Shown in pieces: positions 31,384 to 40,803 of a stretch of 64,000 nucleotides of DNA. Each line of letters starts with the position of its first letter. The stretch's first letter is position 1. The stretch comes from Xylophilus ampelinus. GTDB lineage: Bacteria; Pseudomonadota; Gammaproteobacteria; Burkholderiales; Burkholderiaceae_C. The stretch is taken from positions 186,001 to 250,000 of the forward strand of contig NZ_QJTC01000003.1 of assembly GCF_003217575.1 (NCBI RefSeq), read 5' to 3'. The translations under genes and the position numbers were made by a program. The notes under the pieces are model-generated. The model was not told the origin of the DNA, ran no database searches, and saw only the letters and a list, made by a program, of their open reading frames with translations.

Positions 31384-31491
31384 CACCCTGAGGCACAGGC
31401 TTCGCTGCGCTTGCCTGGCTGGTCTGCTGTGGCGGCCGGGTGGCCGGGTCGGGTCGCCGGCACCCTGAGGCGGGCGCTTCGCTGCGCTCGC
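31384..31491 (+). repeat. Pair of imperfect direct repeats after era
   Basis: CACCCTGAGGCACAGGCTTCGCTGCGCTTGC (31384-31414) recurs as CACCCTGAGGCGGGCGCTTCGCTGCGCTCGC (31461-31491). The era-recO gap (31299-31528) consists largely of such repeat sequence and holds no gene. Confidence 0.6.
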
Positions 31492-31528
31492 TTCAAAAGC
31501 AAGGCCGGGCGCGTTCGTACGGCGGTGT

Positions 31529-32290
31529 ATGGCGCTCAAGCGGGTCGCTGACGAGCCGGGGTTCGTGCTGCACCAGTACGCCTGGAGCGAGTCCAGCCTG
31601 ATTTTGGATGTGTTCAGCCGGTCGCATGGGCGGGTGGCGCTGGTGGCGAAGGGGGCGAAGAAGCCGACGTCCAACTTTCGGCCGGTGCTGCTGCCGCTGC
31701 AGCCGCTGCGGCTGACCTGGACGCTGTCGCCGGGGGAGGGCGCCGAGATCCATACGCTGCGCGGGGCCGAATGGGCCGGCGGGCATGTGATGCCGACGGG
31801 CGATACGTTGCTGTCGGGCTACTACTTGAACGAGCTGCTGATCCGCCTGCTGGCGCGCGACGATGCGCATCCGGCGTTGTTCGATGCCTATGTCGCGGTG
31901 GTGCGGGTGCTGGCCTCGCAGCACGGCGAGGCGCTGCAGCCGGTGCTGCGGGCCTTCGAGCTGCGGCTGCTGCGGGAGGTGGGATTTCTTCCGTCGCTCG
32001 ACCGCGAGACGGCGACGCAGCAACCGTTGATGGCCCACGAGCGCTATGTGCTGGTCGCCGAAGGCGGGCTGCGGGTGGCCCACGACGACGACCGGGTGTC
32101 GCTCTCGGGCGCTCAGTGGCAGGGCCTGCACCGCAGCCTGGAGGCCGACGACGCATTCACCGCCACGCTGCGCACCGCGGCCGATGCCGCCGCCGAGTTG
32201 AAGCCGCAGTTGCGCAACCTGCTGCACTACCATTGCGGCGTGACCACCCTGCGCACCCGCCAGATGATGATGGACTTGCAAGCCCTATGA
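31529..32290 (+). CDS. recO: DNA repair protein RecO
   Basis: A 253-residue RecO, which with RecR loads RecA onto SSB-coated DNA. The N-terminal OB fold contains [34 protein letters not shown]. The C-terminal helical part ends [18 protein letters not shown]. Its TGA overlaps the pdxJ ATG by 4 bp, continuing the operon. Confidence 0.93.
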   Translation: MALKRVADEPGFVLHQYAWSESSLILDVFSRSHGRVALVAKGAKKPTSNFRPVLLPLQPLRLTWTLSPGEGAEIHTLRGAEWAGGHVMPTGDTLLSGYYLNELLIRLLARDDAHPALFDAYVAVVRVLASQHGEALQPVLRAFELRLLREVGFLPSLDRETATQQPLMAHERYVLVAEGGLRVAHDDDRVSLSGAQWQGLHRSLEADDAFTATLRTAADAAAELKPQLRNLLHYHCGVTTLRTRQMMMDLQAL

Positions 32291-33078
32291 CCGACGCCAC
32301 CGCCACCACGGCTTTCCGTCCGCACGCCACCGCGCTGTCGATCAACGTCAACAAGGTCGCGTTGGTGCGCAACACCCGGCACCTGGGCATTCCCAGCGTG
32401 ACCCGGGCCGCCCGACTGTGCCTGGAGGCCGGCGCACAGGGCATCACGGTGCATCCCCGGCCGGACGAGCGCCACGTCCGGGCCGGCGACGTGTACGAAC
32501 TGGCCGAGTTGATGCGGGCCTGGCCCGGCCGCGAATTCAACATCGAAGGCAACCCCTCGCAGAACCTGATGGCGTTCATCCGCCGGGTGCGGCCGCAGCA
32601 GGCCACCTTCGTGCCCGACAGCGAAGACCAGTTCACCAGCGACCATGGCTGGAGCTTTCCCCAGGATGCCGAGCGCCTGGCGCCGCTGATCGCCGAATGC
32701 ACCGCGCTGGGCGTGCGCGTCAGCCTCTTCATGGACCCGCTGCCCGAGCAGATGGCCGCCGCCCGTGCCGTGGGCGCTTGCCGGGTCGAACTCTATACCG
32801 AGCCCTACGCCGCCGCCTGGCGCACCGACCGGGCCGCGGCCGTGCTGGAGCGCTACCGCGCCGCCGCTCAGGCCGCGCTCGACGTGGGTCTGGGCGTGAA
32901 TGCCGGCCACGACCTGAACCGCGACAACCTGCCGGCCTTCGTGCGCGGCGTGCCGGGGCTGCTGGAGGTCTCGATCGGCCATGCCCTGATCGCCGATGCG
33001 CTGGAGCTGGGGTACGCCGCCACGGTACGGGCCTACCAGCAGGCCATCGCGGACGGCCATGCGGCCAGTCACTCCTGA
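32287..33078 (+). CDS. pdxJ: Pyridoxine 5'-phosphate synthase
   Basis: A 263-residue enzyme condensing 3-amino-2-oxopropyl phosphate with deoxyxylulose 5-phosphate to form vitamin B6. Hallmarks are [44 protein letters not shown] and [11 protein letters not shown]. Its stop codon is the first base triplet of a family A repeat. Confidence 0.96.
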   Translation: MTDATATTAFRPHATALSINVNKVALVRNTRHLGIPSVTRAARLCLEAGAQGITVHPRPDERHVRAGDVYELAELMRAWPGREFNIEGNPSQNLMAFIRRVRPQQATFVPDSEDQFTSDHGWSFPQDAERLAPLIAECTALGVRVSLFMDPLPEQMAAARAVGACRVELYTEPYAAAWRTDRAAAVLERYRAAAQAALDVGLGVNAGHDLNRDNLPAFVRGVPGLLEVSIGHALIADALELGYAATVRAYQQAIADGHAASHS

Positions 33079-33137
33079 ATTGATAGCTAGAGGTCGGCGT
33101 ACAGCGCCGGCCAGAGGCCGATTGGGCTTATAAAAAG
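33076..33137 (+). repeat. Family A repeat (copy 4), fills pdxJ-acpS gap
   Basis: TGAATTGATAGCTAGAGGTCGGCG, CGCCGGCC, then GAGGCCGATTGGGCTTATAAAAAG. It starts at the pdxJ stop and ends at the base before the acpS ATG, so the whole spacer, including any ribosome site, is repeat sequence. Confidence 0.8.
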
Positions 33138-33533
33138 ATGATCTACGGCATCGGCACCGATATCTGCGACGTGCGGCGCATCCGCGCCAGCCTGGGCCGC
33201 CACGGCGACCGCTTCGCCGAGCGGGTGCTGGGCGAGGACGAACTGGCCGTCTGGCGGGCCCGCCGCGCACGCTGGCCCGAGCGCGGCGTGCGCTACCTGG
33301 CCACCCGTTTCTCGGCCAAGGAAGCCTTCAGCAAGGCGATCGGCCTGGGCATGGTGTCGCCGATGGCGTGGCGCCTGTGCGAGATCCTCAACCTGCCCGG
33401 CGGCCGGCCGACCATCGTGCTGCACGGCGCCTTGAAGACCTGGTGCGCGGAGCGCGGCCTGCGCGCCCACGTCACCGTGACCGACGAGACCGACTACGCC
33501 GCCACCTTCGTGGTGGTCGAGACCGACGCCTGA
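33138..33533 (+). CDS. acpS: Holo-[acyl-carrier-protein] synthase
   Basis: A 131-residue phosphopantetheinyl transferase that activates AcpP. It begins [14 protein letters not shown] with the Mg-binding Asp; the second motif is [15 protein letters not shown]. No clear ribosome site is present because a family A repeat abuts the ATG; transcript-level coupling to pdxJ is likely. Confidence 0.96.
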   Translation: MIYGIGTDICDVRRIRASLGRHGDRFAERVLGEDELAVWRARRARWPERGVRYLATRFSAKEAFSKAIGLGMVSPMAWRLCEILNLPGGRPTIVLHGALKTWCAERGLRAHVTVTDETDYAATFVVVETDA

Positions 33534-33566
33534 CGCGCGTCCTGCCCCCGCATCCCGAACGCCCCC

Positions 33567-34667
33567 ATGACCGCTGTTGCGACCGCCTACGCGCCCCTGA
33601 TCATCGACATCGCCGGCACGGTGCTCACCGCCGACGACCGGCGCCGGCTGGCCGACCCGCTGGTCGGCGGGCTGATCTACTTCAGCCGCAACTGGGAGAG
33701 CCGGGCGCAGATCACCGCGCTCTCGGCCGAGATCAAGGCCGTGCGGCCCGACCTGCTGGTCTGCATCGACCACGAGGGCGGCCGGGTGCAGCGGTTCCGG
33801 CAGGACGGTTTCACCCACCTGCCGCCGATGCGGGCGCTGGGTGAGGTGTGGATGCACGACGGCCGCGGCGCGGCGGGCAGCGGCGCGATGCGTGCGCTGA
33901 ACGCGGCCACCGCCGCCGGCCACGTGCTGGCCGCCGAGTTGCGCGCCTGCGGCATCGACTTCAGCTTCGCCCCGGTGCTCGACCTGGACCACGGCGCCAG
34001 CGGGGTGATCGGCGACCGGGCCTTCCACCGCGATGCGCGGGTGGTGGCGGCGCTGGCCCAGGCACTGGCCCACGGCATGCTGCGGGCCGGCATGGCCCAC
34101 TGCGGCAAGCATTTCCCCGGGCACGGCAAGGTGCGGGCCGACTCGCACACCGACATCCCGGTCGACCACCGCAGCCTTGAGACGCTGCTGGCCGACGACG
34201 CCGCGCCCTACGCCTGGCTATCGGCCAGCCTCGCCGCGGTGATGCCGGCGCACGTCATCTATTCGAAGGTCGATGCCCGGCCGGCGGGCTTCTCGCGCGT
34301 GTGGCTGCAGGATGTGCTGCGGGCGCGCCTGAGCTTCCACGGCGCCGTCTTCAGCGACGACCTGAGCATGGAAGGCGCCCGCCGCATCGAGGGCCGGCTG
34401 GTGAGGCATGCCGAGGCGGCGCTGGCCGCGCTCGGCGCCGGCTGCGACCTGGCGCTGCTCTGCAACCAGAGCCTGGGCGACGGCGCCGGCGTGGAGGCGC
34501 TGATCGACGGTGTGCGCCAGGCGCTGCACGACGGCACCGCGACCGCCAGCGCCGCGTCGGAGGCACGGCGCCGGGCGTTGCTGCCGCCGGGCCCGGCGCC
34601 GGGATGGGATGCGCTGCAGCAGCAGCCGGCCTACCGCCACGCCCGCGGTCTGCTCGCCGCGCTCTGA
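33567..34667 (+). CDS. nagZ: Beta-N-acetylhexosaminidase NagZ
   Basis: A 366-residue cytoplasmic GH3 glycosidase for peptidoglycan recycling. It carries CIDHEGGRVQRFR, KHFPGHGKVRADSHTDIP with the family's catalytic His region, and the nucleophile Asp in FSDDLSMEGA. Products feed the muropeptide pathway that also controls AmpC in some species. It is last of the long plus-strand run that begins at the fab genes. Confidence 0.95.
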   Translation: MTAVATAYAPLIIDIAGTVLTADDRRRLADPLVGGLIYFSRNWESRAQITALSAEIKAVRPDLLVCIDHEGGRVQRFRQDGFTHLPPMRALGEVWMHDGRGAAGSGAMRALNAATAAGHVLAAELRACGIDFSFAPVLDLDHGASGVIGDRAFHRDARVVAALAQALAHGMLRAGMAHCGKHFPGHGKVRADSHTDIPVDHRSLETLLADDAAPYAWLSASLAAVMPAHVIYSKVDARPAGFSRVWLQDVLRARLSFHGAVFSDDLSMEGARRIEGRLVRHAEAALAALGAGCDLALLCNQSLGDGAGVEALIDGVRQALHDGTATASAASEARRRALLPPGPAPGWDALQQQPAYRHARGLLAAL

Positions 34668-34735
34668 TGCTATCGAATCAATAGCTGGTGGCCGGCGTTC
34701 CAGGATGGCCGTGGCCACTTTTCTCTTGAGAACGG
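34668..34735 (+). repeat. Family A repeat (copy 5), directly behind nagZ stop
   Basis: TGCTATCGAATCAATAGCTGGTGGCCGGCG, then TGGCCGTGGCCACTTTTCTCTTGAGAA. It lies between the converging nagZ and GGDEF genes, where its hairpin and T-run could end transcription. Confidence 0.75.
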
Positions 34736-34757
34736 CCTGCAGGGCGGGCGCGCCGCT

Positions 34758-35831
34758 TCACCCGAGCCGCTGCTCCACCGTGTCCATCTGGATCTCGAAG
34801 CTGAAGAAGCGGTTGCGGCCCTGGGCCTTGGCGGCGTAGAGCGCCTCGTCGGCCCGCATCAGCATGCTCTCGGCGCTGGTCAGGTCGTCGGGCACGCAGG
34901 TGGTGATGCCGCCGGACATCGTGAGAAACCCGCCCAGCGGCGAGGCCGGATGCGGTATCGACCGGCCCCGCAGCACCTGCGCCAGGGCCCGGGCGAAGGT
35001 CATCGCGCCCGAGCGGGGCGTGTGGGGCAGGATCAGGGCGAATTCCTCACCGCCGTAGCGCGAGGCCACGTCCCGCGGCCGCATGCATATCTCCTGCAGC
35101 AAACGGCCCACCTGGCGCAGGCAGGCATCGCCGCTCACATGGCCCAGCGCGTCGTTGTAGGGTTTGAAATAGTCCAGGTCGCAGAGCATCAGCGTCAGCG
35201 GCTGGCCGCTGCGGCGTGCCGCGGCGATCTCCTGGTGCAGCAGCCGGTCGAGTCCGCGCCGGTTCACCAGGCCGGTGAGCGCGTCGCGCTCGACCATCGC
35301 ATTGAGTTGCCGGTTGGCGGCATGCAACTCGTCCGAGAGGGCGATCAGCCGGTGCCGCATGTCGAGCAACCGGCGCATCGCCCGCAGCTTGGCGATCAGC
35401 ACCACCGGCTTGACCGGCTTGGTCAGGTAGTCGTCCCCGCCGGCCTCGATGCCGCGCCACAGATCCAGGTCGCCGTCGCGGGCCGACAGGAAGATGATCG
35501 GCGTCCAGCCGCCACCGGCTTCGGCCTGGCGCATCTGTTGAGCCACCCAGTAGCCGTCGTGCTCGGGCAGAACCACGTCGAGAAGCACCAGGTCGGGTTT
35601 GCGGCCGCTGAACAGCGCCAGTGCCTCGGGACCGTCGGCCGCCTCCAGCACGCTCGACACGCCGGCCGTGCGCAGGTTGGCGACCAACGCCTGGCGCATC
35701 GAGGCCTGGTCTTCCACCACCAGCACGGTGAACGCATCGTGGCCTTCCGGGACAGGCGCGGAAGGCAGGGGGGCGGCAGGCGGGGTTGGAGGGGCGGGCG
35801 GGTTCATCGATCGGACGGCGCGGCGCGGCAT
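34758..35831 (-). CDS. Response regulator with REC and GGDEF domains (diguanylate cyclase)
   Basis: 357 residues. A receiver domain (about 30-150) has the phosphoacceptor in LVLLDVVLPEHDGYW and the conserved Lys in YLTKPVKP. A short coiled linker leads to a GGDEF domain (about 190-350) with active-site GGEEF in RYGGEEFAL. The product-inhibition I-site RPRD lies exactly five residues before GGEEF. It should therefore make c-di-GMP when phosphorylated and be inhibited by its product. ATG 35831 is preferred because AGAGAGG precedes it; MNPPAP at 35807 is the alternative. No partner kinase is adjacent. Confidence 0.92.
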   Translation of the reverse strand: MPRRAVRSMNPPAPPTPPAAPLPSAPVPEGHDAFTVLVVEDQASMRQALVANLRTAGVSSVLEAADGPEALALFSGRKPDLVLLDVVLPEHDGYWVAQQMRQAEAGGGWTPIIFLSARDGDLDLWRGIEAGGDDYLTKPVKPVVLIAKLRAMRRLLDMRHRLIALSDELHAANRQLNAMVERDALTGLVNRRGLDRLLHQEIAAARRSGQPLTLMLCDLDYFKPYNDALGHVSGDACLRQVGRLLQEICMRPRDVASRYGGEEFALILPHTPRSGAMTFARALAQVLRGRSIPHPASPLGGFLTMSGGITTCVPDDLTSAESMLMRADEALYAAKAQGRNRFFSFEIQMDTVEQRLG

Positions 35832-35999
35832 CGGGCCTCTCTAGCTTACGGGCGCGCATGGAGGTTGGATGCAAGTCGCATGTACCGTCGTCCGGATGCA
35901 ACACGGCCGGGTGCGCGGACGGGCTGGTGTCTGTGGGTGGACGACAGGCCCGCGCAGGCCGAAACCGCTCGGCCTTCCGGCGCGGGGTGGGCAGCGCTC

Positions 36000-37535
36000 T
36001 CAGACTTCCCTGCGCAGGGCCGGGAACAGGATTACGTCGCGGATACTCGGCGAGTCGGTCAGCAGCATCATCAGCCGGTCGATGCCGATGCCGCAGCCGC
36101 CGGTGGGCGGCATGCCGTACTCCAGCGCCCGCACGAAGTCGTGGTCGTAGAACATGGCTTCGTCGTCGCCGCTGTGCTTGGCATCGACCTGCGCGTCGAA
36201 GCGGGCGGCCTGGTCCTCGGCGTCGTTCAGCTCCGAGAAGCCGTTGCCGAACTCGCGGCCGGTGATGTAGAGCTCGAAGCGCTCGGTCACCTCGGGCCGG
36301 TCGTCGTTGGCGCGGGCCAGCGGGCTGATCTCGGTCGGGTGCTCCATGATGAAGGTCGGCTGCCAGAGCTTCTCTTCGACGGTTTCCTCGAAGTACAGCA
36401 CTTGCAGGCTGGCCAGGCTGCGGCCGGAGAGGCGGTGCTTTTCTTCCGACAGGCCCAGCTTCTTGACCGCGTGGGTCAGCCATTCGGCATCGTCCACCTT
36501 GTCGCCGGCCTCGGTGTACTTGACGATCGCTTCGCGGATCGTCAGGCGCTCGAACGGCCGGCCCAGGTCCACCTGCCTGCCCCCGTAGCTGAGCCGCTGG
36601 CCGCCCGTGGCCTTCTCGGCGATGGTGCGGACCAGCGTCTCGGTGAAGTCCATCAGGTCGCGGTAGTTCCAGTACGCCGCGTAGAACTCCATCATCGTGA
36701 ACTCGGGGTTGTGCCGCACGCTGATGCCTTCGTTGCGGTAGCTGCGGTTGATCTCGAACACCCGCTCGAAGCCGCCGACGATCAGCCGCTTCAGGTACAG
36801 CTCGGGCGCGATCCGCAGGAACATTTCCTGATCGAGCGCGTTATGGTGGGTCTTGAACGGCCTGGCGTTGGCGCCGCCGGGGATCGGGTGCAGCATCGGC
36901 GTTTCGACCTCCAGGAAGTCGTGCGACACCATGAACTCGCGCAGCGCCGATACCGCCCTGCTGCGCGCGGCGAAGCGGGCGCGAGCCGTCTCGTCGGTGA
37001 TCAGGTCTACATAGCGCTGGCGGTACTTCTGCTCCTGGTCGGCCATGCCGTGGAACTTGTCGGGCAGCGGTCGCAGGCTCTTGGTGAGCATGCGCAGTTC
37101 GCTTACCTTGATCGACAGCTCGCCGGTCCTGGTCTTGAACGCGGTGCCGGTGGCCGCCACGATGTCGCCCAGGTCCCAATGCTTGAAGGCGGCGTACGCC
37201 TCGTCGCCCACCGCGTCGCGGGTGATGTAGAGCTGGATCCGGCCGGTGCTGTCCTGCACCGTGGCGAAGCTGGCCTTGCCCATGACGCGCTTCAACATCA
37301 TCCGGCCCGCGACGCTGGCGGCTACCGGCTGCGCTTCCAGCGCCTCGGCATCGGTCGCGCCGTGCGCGGCCTGCAGGGCGGCGGCACGGTCGGCGGGCTT
37401 GAAGTCGTTCGGAAAGGCGACGCCGCCGCCCGCGGCCTGCGCGGCCCGCAGCCCCTTCAACTTCTCCCGCCGTTCGGCGATCAACTGGTTTTCGTCGGCG
37501 GCGGGCGCGGTGGCGGGGCGGGTGGTGTCGGACAT
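36000..37535 (-). CDS. lysS: Lysyl-tRNA synthetase, class II
   Basis: A 511-residue class II synthetase. An N-terminal OB anticodon-binding domain (about 70-170) precedes the catalytic core: motif 1 in [19 protein letters not shown], motif 2 [22 protein letters not shown], motif 3 [18 protein letters not shown] 37535 ([11 protein letters not shown]) is chosen; the upstream extension is a basic low-complexity stretch. Confidence 0.97.
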   Translation of the reverse strand: MSDTTRPATAPAADENQLIAERREKLKGLRAAQAAGGGVAFPNDFKPADRAAALQAAHGATDAEALEAQPVAASVAGRMMLKRVMGKASFATVQDSTGRIQLYITRDAVGDEAYAAFKHWDLGDIVAATGTAFKTRTGELSIKVSELRMLTKSLRPLPDKFHGMADQEQKYRQRYVDLITDETARARFAARSRAVSALREFMVSHDFLEVETPMLHPIPGGANARPFKTHHNALDQEMFLRIAPELYLKRLIVGGFERVFEINRSYRNEGISVRHNPEFTMMEFYAAYWNYRDLMDFTETLVRTIAEKATGGQRLSYGGRQVDLGRPFERLTIREAIVKYTEAGDKVDDAEWLTHAVKKLGLSEEKHRLSGRSLASLQVLYFEETVEEKLWQPTFIMEHPTEISPLARANDDRPEVTERFELYITGREFGNGFSELNDAEDQAARFDAQVDAKHSGDDEAMFYDHDFVRALEYGMPPTGGCGIGIDRLMMLLTDSPSIRDVILFPALRREV

Positions 37536-37645
37536 GATGGAGCAGTGGCGGCGGCGAGGCCGCATTCGGCAGGCGAAACCCGCGATTCTAAGTTTTGCCG
37601 AGGCGATGCTCCGCATGCCTTTTGCTCGTCGTATGGCGCGACAGT

Positions 37646-37770
37646 TAGAAGACGGGCAGCAAGCGTAGCGAGCGGGCCTAGCTCGCGTCGAGGACCGGAG
37701 ATGTACTCCCGTACATCGAGGACCGCAGGCGCGAGATCGGCCCGCGCAGTAGCTTGATGCCCGTCTTCTA
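37646..37770. repeat. Long palindromic intergenic element, family B (copy 1)
   Basis: 125 bp between the Lon-N gene and lysS. TAGAAGACGGGCA (37646-37658) is perfectly complementary to TGCCCGTCTTCTA (37758-37770), and pairing continues inward (CAAGC/GCTTG). The centre has CGAGGACCGGAG, GTAC...GTAC and CGAGGACCGC. The second copy is at 48811-48928. It supplies the TAG stop of the Lon-N gene. Confidence 0.85.
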
Positions 37771-38409
37771 GGGAGTGAGGCCGTTGCGGGTGAGGATATC
37801 GCCGACCAGCTCGAGCCGCACCACCGGATTCTCCAGCGCCATCAGCCGCTGGCGCAGCTCCAGCGGTATCGGCAGCAGCTCGCACCAGCGGTTGGACACC
37901 CAGCCGCAGTCGTCGAGCCGCCAGGGCGGTGCCATCGGCAATGGAGGCGCCTCGGGTGGGGCGGGGCGCTGCTCCAGCGTCTCGATCAGCTGCTGCAGCG
38001 CATCGGCGGTCGGGCGCAGGTCTTCGGGCACCTGCACCGCGATGTCGTGGTCGATCTGCTTCACGTCCGCGATCCAGAGGCCGTGGCGCAGCTGTTCCTG
38101 CCGCTCGATCCGGAAGCGCTGGGTGCCGGTGCAGCGCAGCACCAGAAGGCCGGGCTGCGGCGTCTCCAGCGTCTCGATCGTGGCGAGGGTACCGACGGTG
38201 TTGAAGGATTCGGTGGCGCCGCCGGCCACCCGCACTTCGGAGCCGGCGGTCAACGCCACCACGCCGAAGGGCGCGCCGGCCGCATGGCAGCGGCGCACCA
38301 TGTCGAGATAGCGCACTTCGAAGATGCGCAGCGACAGCACGCCGCCGGGGAACAGCACCGAGTCCAAAGGGAACAAGGGCAACGAGGTCAGGCTCAGGTC
38401 TTGGGGCAT
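37768..38409 (-). CDS. Lon N-terminal (LON substrate-binding) domain protein
   Basis: 213 residues forming a stand-alone LON N-terminal domain without the AAA or protease parts. [32 protein letters not shown] is the typical start. Such proteins are common in proteobacteria; the role is unknown, with substrate binding or adaptor activity inferred from Lon. Its TAG is the outermost triplet of a family B palindrome. Confidence 0.9.
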   Translation of the reverse strand: MPQDLSLTSLPLFPLDSVLFPGGVLSLRIFEVRYLDMVRRCHAAGAPFGVVALTAGSEVRVAGGATESFNTVGTLATIETLETPQPGLLVLRCTGTQRFRIERQEQLRHGLWIADVKQIDHDIAVQVPEDLRPTADALQQLIETLEQRPAPPEAPPLPMAPPWRLDDCGWVSNRWCELLPIPLELRQRLMALENPVVRLELVGDILTRNGLTP

Positions 38410-38459
38410 CGGCGGCTATCATCCCACGGCTCCCGACCTCCCTGCCCACGGCCGCCTCC

Positions 38460-39014
38460 ATGCTCTACCAAATCCTGTCGTTCCTCCTGGACATCGCGGT
38501 CGCTTTCGTCGGCGGGGCCTGTTTGCTGCGGCTCTACATGCAGGCCCAACGGTTGCCCTTCGGCAATCCGGTGGGCCGGCTGGTGTTCGCGATCACCGAC
38601 TGGATCGTGATGCCCTTGCGCCGGCTGGTGCCGGCCTGGGGTCGCTGGGACATGGCCAGCCTGCTGGCGGCCTACCTGCTGGTGCTGGTGAAGCTGCTGA
38701 TCCTGTGGGGCGTGCTGGGTGCGGTGACGCCCGCCGGCTACCTGCCGGTGATCGCGCTCTTCGCGCTGGCGCAGCTGGCGATCTCGATGTTCACCGCGCT
38801 GCTGATCGTGTATGCGGTGATGTCGTGGGTGCAGCCGCATTCGCCGCTGATGCCGATCGCCGAACGGCTGTGCGCGCCGATCGTCGCGCCGCTGCGCCGC
38901 CACCTGCCGTCGGTGGGTGGCTTCGATTTCTCGCCGCTGGTGGCGCTGATCCTGCTGCAGGTGGCCGGCATGGTGCTGGGCGGATTGCAGGGCGAGGTGC
39001 TGCGGCTGGTCTAG
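38460..39014 (+). CDS. YggT family integral membrane protein
   Basis: A 184-residue protein with two YggT repeats, each with a pair of hydrophobic helices (about 1-25 and 60-80; 85-120 and 150-180). SFLLDIAVAFVGGACLLRLYMQ and MSWVQPHSPLM fit the family. Relatives affect osmotic or cation tolerance and, in Gram-positives, division; the function here is unknown. It is divergent from the Lon-N gene and converges on accD. Confidence 0.85.
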   Translation: MLYQILSFLLDIAVAFVGGACLLRLYMQAQRLPFGNPVGRLVFAITDWIVMPLRRLVPAWGRWDMASLLAAYLLVLVKLLILWGVLGAVTPAGYLPVIALFALAQLAISMFTALLIVYAVMSWVQPHSPLMPIAERLCAPIVAPLRRHLPSVGGFDFSPLVALILLQVAGMVLGGLQGEVLRLV

Positions 39015-39044
39015 CCTCAGGCGCCCGTGGGGCGTAGCGTCCCC

Positions 39045-39917
39045 TTATTCGACCGCGTCGGCCGGCAGGCGCTGCAGCATGGCCAGCGCGCTGGCGACGG
39101 TCTTGCGCAGCTGGCGGCGGTCGCAGATGAAGTCGACCGCGCCCTTGGTTTGCAGGAACTCGGCGCGTTGGAAGCCTTCGGGGAGGGTGACGCGCACGGT
39201 CGATTCGATCACCCGCGGGCCGGCGAAGCCGATGAGCGCCTTGGGCTCGGCGATCACGATGTCGCCCACGAAGGCGAAGCCGGCCGAGACGCCGCCCATG
39301 GTCGGGTCGGTCAGCACGCTGACGTAGGGCAGGCCCTTCTTGGCGAGCCGGGTCAGCGCCGCATTGGTCTTGGCCATCTGCATCAAGGAAAGCAGACCTT
39401 CCTGCATGCGCGCGCCGCCGGTGGCGGTGAAGCACAGGAACGGCACCTTCTGCTCGACCGCGGTCTCGACACCCCGCACGAAGCGCTCGCCGACCACGCT
39501 GCCCATGCTGCCCCCCATGAAGTCGAACTCGAAGCAGGCGGCGACCAGGTTGACGTTCTGCACCGCGCCGCCCATGACGATCAGCGCATCGGTCTCGCCG
39601 GTGTTCTCCAGCGCTTCCTTCAGCCGCTCGGGGTACTTGCGGCTGTCCTTGAACTTGAGCGCGTCGACCGGCAGCACTTCCTGGCCGATCTCGTAGCGGC
39701 CTTCGGCATCCAGGAAGGCGTCGAGCCGCGCCCGGGCGCCGATGCGGTGGTGGTGGCCGCAGCTGGGGCAGACGTTCTGGTTCTGCTCCAGGTCGTTCTT
39801 GTAGAGCACCGTCTCGCAGCTGGGGCACTTGATCCAGAGGCCTTCGGGCACCTGGCGGCGCTCGGTCGGGTCGGTCTGGGCGATCTTGGGGGGAAGAAGC
39901 TTTTCGAGCCAGCTCAT
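39045..39917 (-). CDS. accD: Acetyl-CoA carboxylase carboxyltransferase subunit beta
   Basis: A 290-residue subunit of the carboxyltransferase making malonyl-CoA. The N-terminal zinc ribbon has two CxxC pairs ([10 protein letters not shown] and NVCPSCGHH). [19 protein letters not shown] and [13 protein letters not shown] are core motifs. It is the last gene of the trp-acc run, 76 bp behind trpA, an arrangement common in beta- and gammaproteobacteria. Confidence 0.97.
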   Translation of the reverse strand: MSWLEKLLPPKIAQTDPTERRQVPEGLWIKCPSCETVLYKNDLEQNQNVCPSCGHHHRIGARARLDAFLDAEGRYEIGQEVLPVDALKFKDSRKYPERLKEALENTGETDALIVMGGAVQNVNLVAACFEFDFMGGSMGSVVGERFVRGVETAVEQKVPFLCFTATGGARMQEGLLSLMQMAKTNAALTRLAKKGLPYVSVLTDPTMGGVSAGFAFVGDIVIAEPKALIGFAGPRVIESTVRVTLPEGFQRAEFLQTKGAVDFICDRRQLRKTVASALAMLQRLPADAVE

Positions 39918-39993
39918 GCGAGGTCTCCGGTGGCGGGCATTCAGGGGGCAGGGAGCAGTCGGAGCGCCTTCGGCGCTCCGGAACCGGTCGATT

Positions 39994-40803
39994 TTACGCG
40001 TCGAGCGCCTGGCGGATACCGGCCAGGAAATCCCGGGCGGCCGGCACCACGCCTTCGCGCGGCTGGCGCTCGATCAGCTGGATGATGCGGCTGCCGATCA
40101 CCACCGCGTCGGCCACCCGGCCCACCGCCCGTGCCGTGGCGGCGTCGCGGATGCCGAAGCCCACGCCCACCGGAATCTGTACATGGGCGCGGATGCGGGG
40201 CAGCATCGCCTCGACCGCCGCGGTGTCCAGGTGGCCCGCGCCGGTCACGCCCTTGAGCGAGACGTAGTAGACGTAGCCCCCGGCGATCTTCGCTACCTGC
40301 GCCATGCGCTCGTCGGTGCTGGTCGGGGCCAGCAGGAAGATCAGGTCCATGCCGTGGGCCGCGAGCCGCGCGGCGAAGTCGGCGCACTCCTCGGGCGGGT
40401 AGTCGACGACCAGCACCCCGTCGACGCCGGCCGCCGCCGCATCGCGGACGAACGCGCCGGCTCCGTGCCTGCCGTCGTAGCGTTCGACCGGGTTGGCGTA
40501 GCCCATCAGCACCACCGGCGTGTCGGCATCCTGGGTGCGGAAGGCGCGCACCATCTCCAGCACCTGGCGCATGCCGATGCCGAGCGCCAGCGCCCGCTCG
40601 CCGGCCTGCTGGATCACCGGGCCGTCGGCCATCGGGTCGGAGAAGGGCACGCCCAGTTCGATCACGTCGGCGCCCGCGGCCACCATGCCGTGCATCAGCT
40701 CGGGCGTGATGTCGGCATAGGGGAAGCCGGCGGTGACGTACGGGATCAGGGCCTTGCGGCCGTCGACCCGCAGCCGGGCGAAGGTGGCGGCGATACGGCT
40801 CAT
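39994..40803 (-). CDS. trpA: Tryptophan synthase alpha subunit
   Basis: A 269-residue TIM barrel cleaving indole-3-glycerol phosphate. Catalytic Glu is in [21 protein letters not shown]; the Asp is in [11 protein letters not shown]. The phosphate loop is [11 protein letters not shown]. Its ATG overlaps the trpB stop (ATGA at 40800-40803), ensuring matched synthesis of the two subunits. Confidence 0.97.
   Translation of the reverse strand: MSRIAATFARLRVDGRKALIPYVTAGFPYADITPELMHGMVAAGADVIELGVPFSDPMADGPVIQQAGERALALGIGMRQVLEMVRAFRTQDADTPVVLMGYANPVERYDGRHGAGAFVRDAAAAGVDGVLVVDYPPEECADFAARLAAHGMDLIFLLAPTSTDERMAQVAKIAGGYVYYVSLKGVTGAGHLDTAAVEAMLPRIRAHVQIPVGVGFGIRDAATARAVGRVADAVVIGSRIIQLIERQPREGVVPAARDFLAGIRQALDA

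Noticed and set aside
31771-32280. Upstream extension of pdxJ through recO
   Set aside because: The extension is an out-of-frame shadow of recO; the ATG at 32287 in the ATGA overlap is the proper start.
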